In this document: piece by piece, positions 60,305 through 64,000 of the stretch
How the letters are laid out: the number at the start of each line of letters is the position of its first letter
Numbering within the stretch: the stretch's first letter is position 1
DNA from: Glycomyces tritici
GTDB lineage: Bacteria > Actinomycetota > Actinomycetes > Mycobacteriales > Micromonosporaceae
Direction: 5' to 3'
Assembly (NCBI RefSeq): GCF_030403505.1
Contig: NZ_JAUEMJ010000008.1
Span: forward strand, 1 to 64,000
Length of the DNA: 64,000 nt
Position numbers and translations under genes: made by a program
Notes under the pieces: model-generated
Told to the model about the DNA's origin: nothing
What the model saw: only the letters and a program-made list of their open reading frames with translations
Database searches by the model: none

Positions 60305-62419
60305 ATGAGCAACTGGCCGAACCCGATCCTCTTCGGGGCCGCTTACTACTTCGAGTACCAGCCCGACGCCGCCGAAGGGTTCGACACCGAGGCCGCCCGC
60401 GCGCGGCTCAAGACCGACCTCGACCTCATGGTCGAAGCCGGGTTCTCGGTGATCCGCGTCGGCGAGTCCGTATGGAGCACTTGGGAGCCCGAGAACGGGC
60501 GGTTCGAGCTCGAATGGCTCCAGCCGGTCCTCGACGGCGCCCACGAGCGCGGCATCGCCGTCATCCTCGGCACCCCGACCTACGCCGTCCCGCCGTGGCT
60601 CGTGCGCCTCTACCCCGAGATCGCCGGCGAGCACCGCACCGGCCAGCGCATCGGATGGGGCGAGCGCCAGGAGGTCGACTACACCCACGCCGCCTTCAAG
60701 TTCCACGCCGAGCGGGTCAGCCGCAAGATCCTCGCGCGCTACGCCGACCACCCGGCCGTCATCGGCTACCAGGTCGACAACGAGCCCGGCCTGCGGATCT
60801 TCCACAACGAGGGCGTCTTCCAGCAGTTCGTGGACCGCCTGCGCCACCAGTACGGCGACGTCGAGACCCTCAACCGCGAATGGGGCCTGGTCTACTGGTC
60901 CCACCGCCTCACGACCTGGGCCGACCTGTGGCGCCCCGACGGGAACGCCCAGCCGCAGTACAAGCTCGCGTGGCGCAAGTTCCAGGCCGACCTCACCACG
61001 GAGTTCATCTCCTGGCAGGCGGACATCGCCCGCGAGTACGCGCGCGAGGACCAGTTCGTGACCACGTGCATCTCCTACTCGCGCCCGGGCATCGACGACC
61101 CCTCGCTCACCGCGGGCCTCGACGTGACCGCCGGCAATCCGTACTACGCGATGCAGGACGGCCTCGAGATGCCCGCCAAGGGCGGCGGGGACGCCATCGA
61201 CTGGAACACCAAGGGCGCCTGGGCGCTCTACCACTCCGCGGACCGCATGTACTCCTCGAAGCAGGCGCCGTACCTGGTCACCGAGACCAACGCGCAGGCC
61301 ATCGGGATGCCGTGGTGGAACGAGCCGGCCTACGACGGGCAGTGGCGCCAGGCCGCCTGGGCGCTGGTGTCGCGCGGCGCGGCCATGATCGAGTACTGGC
61401 AGTGGCAGACCCTCCATTTCGGAGCCGAGACGTACTGGGGCGGGGTCCTCCCCCACAGCGGGCGGCCGGGGCGGACCTACCGCGAGCTGGCGCAGCTCGG
61501 CAAGGAGCTGCGCAAGACCGGCGGTGCCCTGCAGGGCCTGGTGCCGGGCGCCGACGTGGCGGTCCTGTACTCCAAGCGCAGCGAATGGGCGCTGACGGCC
61601 GAGCCGCAGATCCAGAACGACCAGGGCGGCCCCGAGCACCGCTCGTTCGAGGTCATCCACGGCCCGTTCTACCGGGGCGCGTTCGACGCCGGGCTCCAGG
61701 CGCGGATCGTCCACACGAGCCAGCTGCGCTCGCCGGAGGAGGCGGTGGCGGAGTACCCGGCCCTGGTGGCCGCGGGCCTGTACGCCGAGGACGACGACAT
61801 GCTCGACTGGCTCACCGCGTACGCGGCGGCGGGCGGCCACCTCGTGGTGGGTCCGCGCACGGGCTACGCCGACGAGGAGGCGCGGGCGCGCCAGGAGGTG
61901 CAGCCCGCGAGGCTCCGCGACGCCGCCGGCGTCTGGTACGAGGAGTTCGCGAACCTCACCGGGGAGGTCGCGGTGCAGGCCCCGGAGGGTTCGCCGCTGG
62001 AGCTGGAAGCCGGTGCGGCGGCGGTGAAGTGGGCCGACGGTCTGCACGTGGAGGGGGCCGAGACCCTCGCCGAGTACGTGCACCCGCACTACGGCCGGTT
62101 CGCGGCGGCGACGACGAGGGCGCACGGCGAAGGCCGGGTCACCTACGTGGGCGCGATCCCGAACTCGGCCTTCGGGAAGTCGCTGTTCAAGTGGATCGTC
62201 CCCGAGAACGCTTGGCGCCCTGAGCACCCGAGTCTGACCGTGACCAGCGGCGTCACCGGTGAGGGCCGCACGGTGCGGTTCGTGCACAACTGGTCGTGGA
62301 ACGAGGTCGACTTCCCGCTCCCCGCAGCTGCGACCGACGCGATCGACGACACCGTGTACGAGGCGGGCGCGCCACTGCCCCTCGGGCCGTGGGACGTGAA
62401 GGTCCTCATCGAGCAGTAG
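60305..62419 (+). CDS. GH42 beta-galactosidase
   Basis: A 704-residue glycoside hydrolase family 42 enzyme. The acid/base is Glu160 (GYQVDNEPG) and the nucleophile Glu327 (YLVTETNA). The N-terminal barrel opens FGAAYYFEYQPDA; a trimerisation/beta-galactosidase domain follows around residues 400-600 (GADVAVLYSKRSEWAL...), and a C-terminal small domain ends the protein (RTVRFVHNWSWNEVDFPLP). No signal peptide, so it acts inside the cell on imported galactosides, possibly from plant galactan or arabinogalactan. It is monocistronic with its own operator. Confidence 0.95.
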   Translation: MSNWPNPILFGAAYYFEYQPDAAEGFDTEAARARLKTDLDLMVEAGFSVIRVGESVWSTWEPENGRFELEWLQPVLDGAHERGIAVILGTPTYAVPPWLVRLYPEIAGEHRTGQRIGWGERQEVDYTHAAFKFHAERVSRKILARYADHPAVIGYQVDNEPGLRIFHNEGVFQQFVDRLRHQYGDVETLNREWGLVYWSHRLTTWADLWRPDGNAQPQYKLAWRKFQADLTTEFISWQADIAREYAREDQFVTTCISYSRPGIDDPSLTAGLDVTAGNPYYAMQDGLEMPAKGGGDAIDWNTKGAWALYHSADRMYSSKQAPYLVTETNAQAIGMPWWNEPAYDGQWRQAAWALVSRGAAMIEYWQWQTLHFGAETYWGGVLPHSGRPGRTYRELAQLGKELRKTGGALQGLVPGADVAVLYSKRSEWALTAEPQIQNDQGGPEHRSFEVIHGPFYRGAFDAGLQARIVHTSQLRSPEEAVAEYPALVAAGLYAEDDDMLDWLTAYAAAGGHLVVGPRTGYADEEARARQEVQPARLRDAAGVWYEEFANLTGEVAVQAPEGSPLELEAGAAAVKWADGLHVEGAETLAEYVHPHYGRFAAATTRAHGEGRVTYVGAIPNSAFGKSLFKWIVPENAWRPEHPSLTVTSGVTGEGRTVRFVHNWSWNEVDFPLPAAATDAIDDTVYEAGAPLPLGPWDVKVLIEQ

Positions 62420-62439
62420 TGCGCAGACGGCGGTAGGAG

Positions 62440-62474
62440 GCCGGTGGTCGAGCTCTGCGAGCAAGGCCACCGGC
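62440..62474 (+). terminator. Terminator of the GH42 gene
   Basis: Stem GCCGGTGG (62440-62447) with CCACCGGC (62467-62474), followed by TTT, 20 bp past the GH42 stop. The remaining 165 bp to 62643 shows no gene. Confidence 0.7.
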
Positions 62475-62642
62475 TTTCGCATGCGCGCGGGCCGCGGCAC
62501 GTACCCCTCGGCGATCGATGCACAAGGGGACCTCTTCCCTGGCGTGTTCGGCGTCGGCCCCGCCCTGGAATCGCCGCCAGTCCCCGCGGCCTCGAACGCA
62601 AGGGCCGCAATCGGTCCGAGGCTTCGTGTCCGTCGATCGCCC

Positions 62643-63530
62643 TCAGCCCTCGAAGGGCGCCAGTTCGAGGGCCGCGATCGTGTCGGGGGCGTTCATGATC
62701 TCGATGCTCGCCACCCGGCCGTCGACCACGGCGAACGACAGGACCGACCGCGGCGCGCCGCCTGGGGCCCACATCGCTCCGGCGAGGCCGTCGACCAGCA
62801 CCGCGATCGCGTCCTTCGCCTGGCCGTTGAAGATCGCGGCCACCGCGGAGGCGCCGATGACCTCGCGTCCGGCGAAACCGGTCGCGACCGCCTCCGCGTC
62901 CGCGACCACCAGGATGTTCGGGTCGAGCACGGCGAGCAGGTCCTCGAAGCGGCCCTCGCGGGCGGCGGCCAGGAACGCCTCGACCACCGACTTCCGCTGC
63001 CGCGCATCGCGATCGGCCTCGGCTCGCTCGCGGCCCTCCCCTACGCGCCGCCGGGCGCGGCTCGCGAGCTGGCGCGTCGCCTCCGTCGTGCGGTCGAGCA
63101 CCGGGGCGATGCGGTCGAAGGGCACGCCGAACAGGTCGTGCAGCACGAACGCCACCCGCTCGGCCGGGCCGAGCGCATCGAGGACCACCTGGAGCGCGAG
63201 GCCGACCGAATCCGCCATGACCGCATCGAGTTCCGGGTCGCCGCCCGCTCCCGGGCCCGCGGCCAGTGGGAGGTCGGCGTCCAGGGCGTCCTCCTGACGG
63301 TGGCGCCGCGAACGCAGCAGGTTCAGGCAGACCCGCGAGACCACGGTCGTGAGCCAGCCGCGCAGGTTCTCGACGGCGGCGGTGTCGGTGCGGGCGAAGC
63401 GCATCCACGCCTCCTGCACCGCGTCATCCGCCTCATGGGCGCTGCCGAGCATCCGGAACGCGACGGCCCGCAGATGCGCACGGTGCTCCTCGAAGCGCTG
63501 CGCTCGCTCGACATCGACGCCGTCGTTCAT
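62643..63530 (-). CDS. SigJ/ECF41-type RNA polymerase sigma factor with SnoaL-like tail
   Basis: A 295-residue extracytoplasmic-function sigma factor. Region 2 (residues ~8-80) includes LRAVAFRMLGSAHEADDAVQEAWMRFARTD, and region 4 (~110-165) ERVAFVLHDLFGVPFDRIAPVLDRTTEATRQLASRARRRV. Residues ~175-290 form a SnoaL-like domain (VVEAFLAAAREGRFEDLLAVLDPNILVVADAEAVATGF), which replaces an anti-sigma factor in this group. ATG 63530 follows GGAGG 5 bases upstream. It is divergent from a DUF4267 gene, and the TetR-type operators at 63644-63709 lie between. Targets are unknown. Confidence 0.9.
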   Translation of the reverse strand: MNDGVDVERAQRFEEHRAHLRAVAFRMLGSAHEADDAVQEAWMRFARTDTAAVENLRGWLTTVVSRVCLNLLRSRRHRQEDALDADLPLAAGPGAGGDPELDAVMADSVGLALQVVLDALGPAERVAFVLHDLFGVPFDRIAPVLDRTTEATRQLASRARRRVGEGRERAEADRDARQRKSVVEAFLAAAREGRFEDLLAVLDPNILVVADAEAVATGFAGREVIGASAVAAIFNGQAKDAIAVLVDGLAGAMWAPGGAPRSVLSFAVVDGRVASIEIMNAPDTIAALELAPFEG

Positions 63531-63643
63531 CCCAACCTCCACTCGGGCCACCACTCTACTGACCCGCTCGAGCGGAGAAACGTGACAAGCCCGGGCGAAA
63601 ACGGAGGTCAGCGGCGGTGAGCTAGCCCACCGGACCCGGAACC

Positions 63644-63656
63644 CTAGCGACGCTAG
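63644..63656. promoter_or_regulatory. Operator half-pair 1 (CTAGC-GAC-GCTAG)
   Basis: Inverted repeat CTAGC-GAC-GCTAG, the weaker of two related sites; its centre is 50 bp (about five helical turns) from the second. Confidence 0.6.
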
Positions 63657-63690
63657 ATCTTCGAGCGAGCACATGCTACCGTTCTATCAG

Positions 63691-63709
63691 AACCTAGCAA
63701 CGCTAGGTT
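63691..63709. promoter_or_regulatory. Operator half-pair 2 (AACCTAGC-AAC-GCTAGGTT)
   Basis: A perfect 8-bp inverted repeat with a 3-bp spacer, 25 bp before the start of the DUF4267 gene, in the format of TetR-family operators. The regulator gene is probably beyond the window end. Confidence 0.7.
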
Positions 63710-63734
63710 TTCTACCCTCGTTAAGGAGCGCCCC

Positions 63735-64000
63735 ATGGCCCGTCGCATCACCGCCAACGTCCTCACCCTCATCGTCGCCCTCGGCATCGCGTACGTCGGC
63801 GTCTCGTACCTCGTCGCACCCGCCGCTACCGCCGCAGGATTCGGATTCTCGGTGTGGCCCACCGGAGCCGAAGCCGACTTCCTCACCGTCAAAGGCGTGC
63901 GCGACCTCGTCACCGGCATCATCCCGCTGACGCTCCTGGCCCTGCGCCAGCGCCAGGCCCTCGGCTGGGTCCTGCTGTGCGAGGCCCTCATCCCGCTCGG
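63735..64000 (+). CDS. DUF4267 membrane protein (truncated by window end)
   Basis: At least 88 residues of a small integral membrane protein of the DUF4267 type. Visible: LTLIVALGIAYVGVSYLVAPAATAAGFG (first helix) and DLVTGIIPLTLLALRQRQALGWVLLCEALIPLG. AAGGAG lies 6-7 bases before ATG 63735. The reading frame is open at 64000. Two palindromic sites upstream suggest TetR-type control. Functions of DUF4267 proteins are not established; they often accompany a TetR regulator. Confidence 0.85.
   Translation, partial: MARRITANVLTLIVALGIAYVGVSYLVAPAATAAGFGFSVWPTGAEADFLTVKGVRDLVTGIIPLTLLALRQRQALGWVLLCEALIPL

Overview
The window is high-GC DNA from an actinomycete. It opens inside an rrn operon, and its 16S sequence is actinobacterial in character. 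It encodes the mycothiol enzyme MshC, and GTG and TTG starts are common. Gene content (ABC-F and OtrA-type ribosome protection, serpins, GH42, HxlR/XRE/AraC regulators) fits a soil actinomycete. Glycomycetaceae is a reasonable guess from the overall look, but I cannot confirm a genus without a search. I saw no phage, insertion sequence, CRISPR array or tRNA gene.

Layout. 1-1560: the 5' part of a 16S rRNA gene on the minus strand, with its leader and promoters. 1.5-4.3 kb: OsmC-type peroxiredoxin, a stand-alone radical-SAM aminomutase of the KamA family, and a flavodoxin-fold oxidoreductase divergent from an XRE regulator. 5.3-8.6 kb: three tandem imine-reductase-like genes divergent from an HxlR regulator. 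8.6-14.2 kb: DUF2087 regulator, HAD phosphatase, thymidine kinase, MetH. 14.3-18.0 kb: small membrane protein, FMN-split-barrel protein, TPM-domain protein and PspA (envelope stress). 18.0-25.0 kb, minus strand except AKR and AraC: phenylalanine hydroxylase, HypX, MshC, aldo/keto reductase, VOC/AraC pair, cupin. 25.3-31.2 kb: TlrC-like ABC-F protein with an attenuator-like leader, M20 peptidase, K+/H+ antiporter with its RCK subunit, transglutaminase-like protein. 31.3-34.5 kb: two Tat-exported proteins, a PAP2 phosphatase and a beta-lactamase-fold protein.

34.6-42.2 kb is the metabolic centre of the window: a nearly complete lysine fermentation module. One operon, kdd-kamD-kamE-kal-glmL-like, has every junction overlapping or abutting. 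The divergent pair is kamA-kce. Lysine goes to beta-lysine (KamA), then 3,5-diaminohexanoate (KamDE, B12 and PLP), 3-keto-5-aminohexanoate (Kdd), 3-aminobutyryl-CoA plus acetoacetate (Kce), and crotonyl-CoA plus ammonia (Kal). The GlmL-like protein is a likely B12-mutase chaperone. The pathway is classical for anaerobes, so its presence in an actinomycete is noteworthy.

42.2-47.3 kb: a cysteine-less isochorismatase homologue, small proteins, and a heterodimeric ABC exporter with one canonical and one fully degenerate ATP site. 47.3-54.8 kb: DinB-type and VOC proteins, two tandem serpins, an OtrA-like tetracycline-type ribosomal protection factor preceded by an overlapping upstream ORF, a GNAT enzyme, and a GlxA-type regulator. 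55-64 kb: NAD-epimerase, membrane protein, GNAT, a three-subunit HcnABC/opine-oxidase-like dehydrogenase, a GH42 beta-galactosidase with a palindromic operator at its start, a SigJ/ECF41-type sigma factor, and a DUF4267 membrane protein cut by the window end and preceded by twin operators.

Three signals stand out: the lysine fermentation module, the MLIFL leader peptide with 8-bp pairing next to the ABC-F Shine-Dalgarno sequence, and the imine reductase array that mixes Asp-type and Tyr-type active sites.
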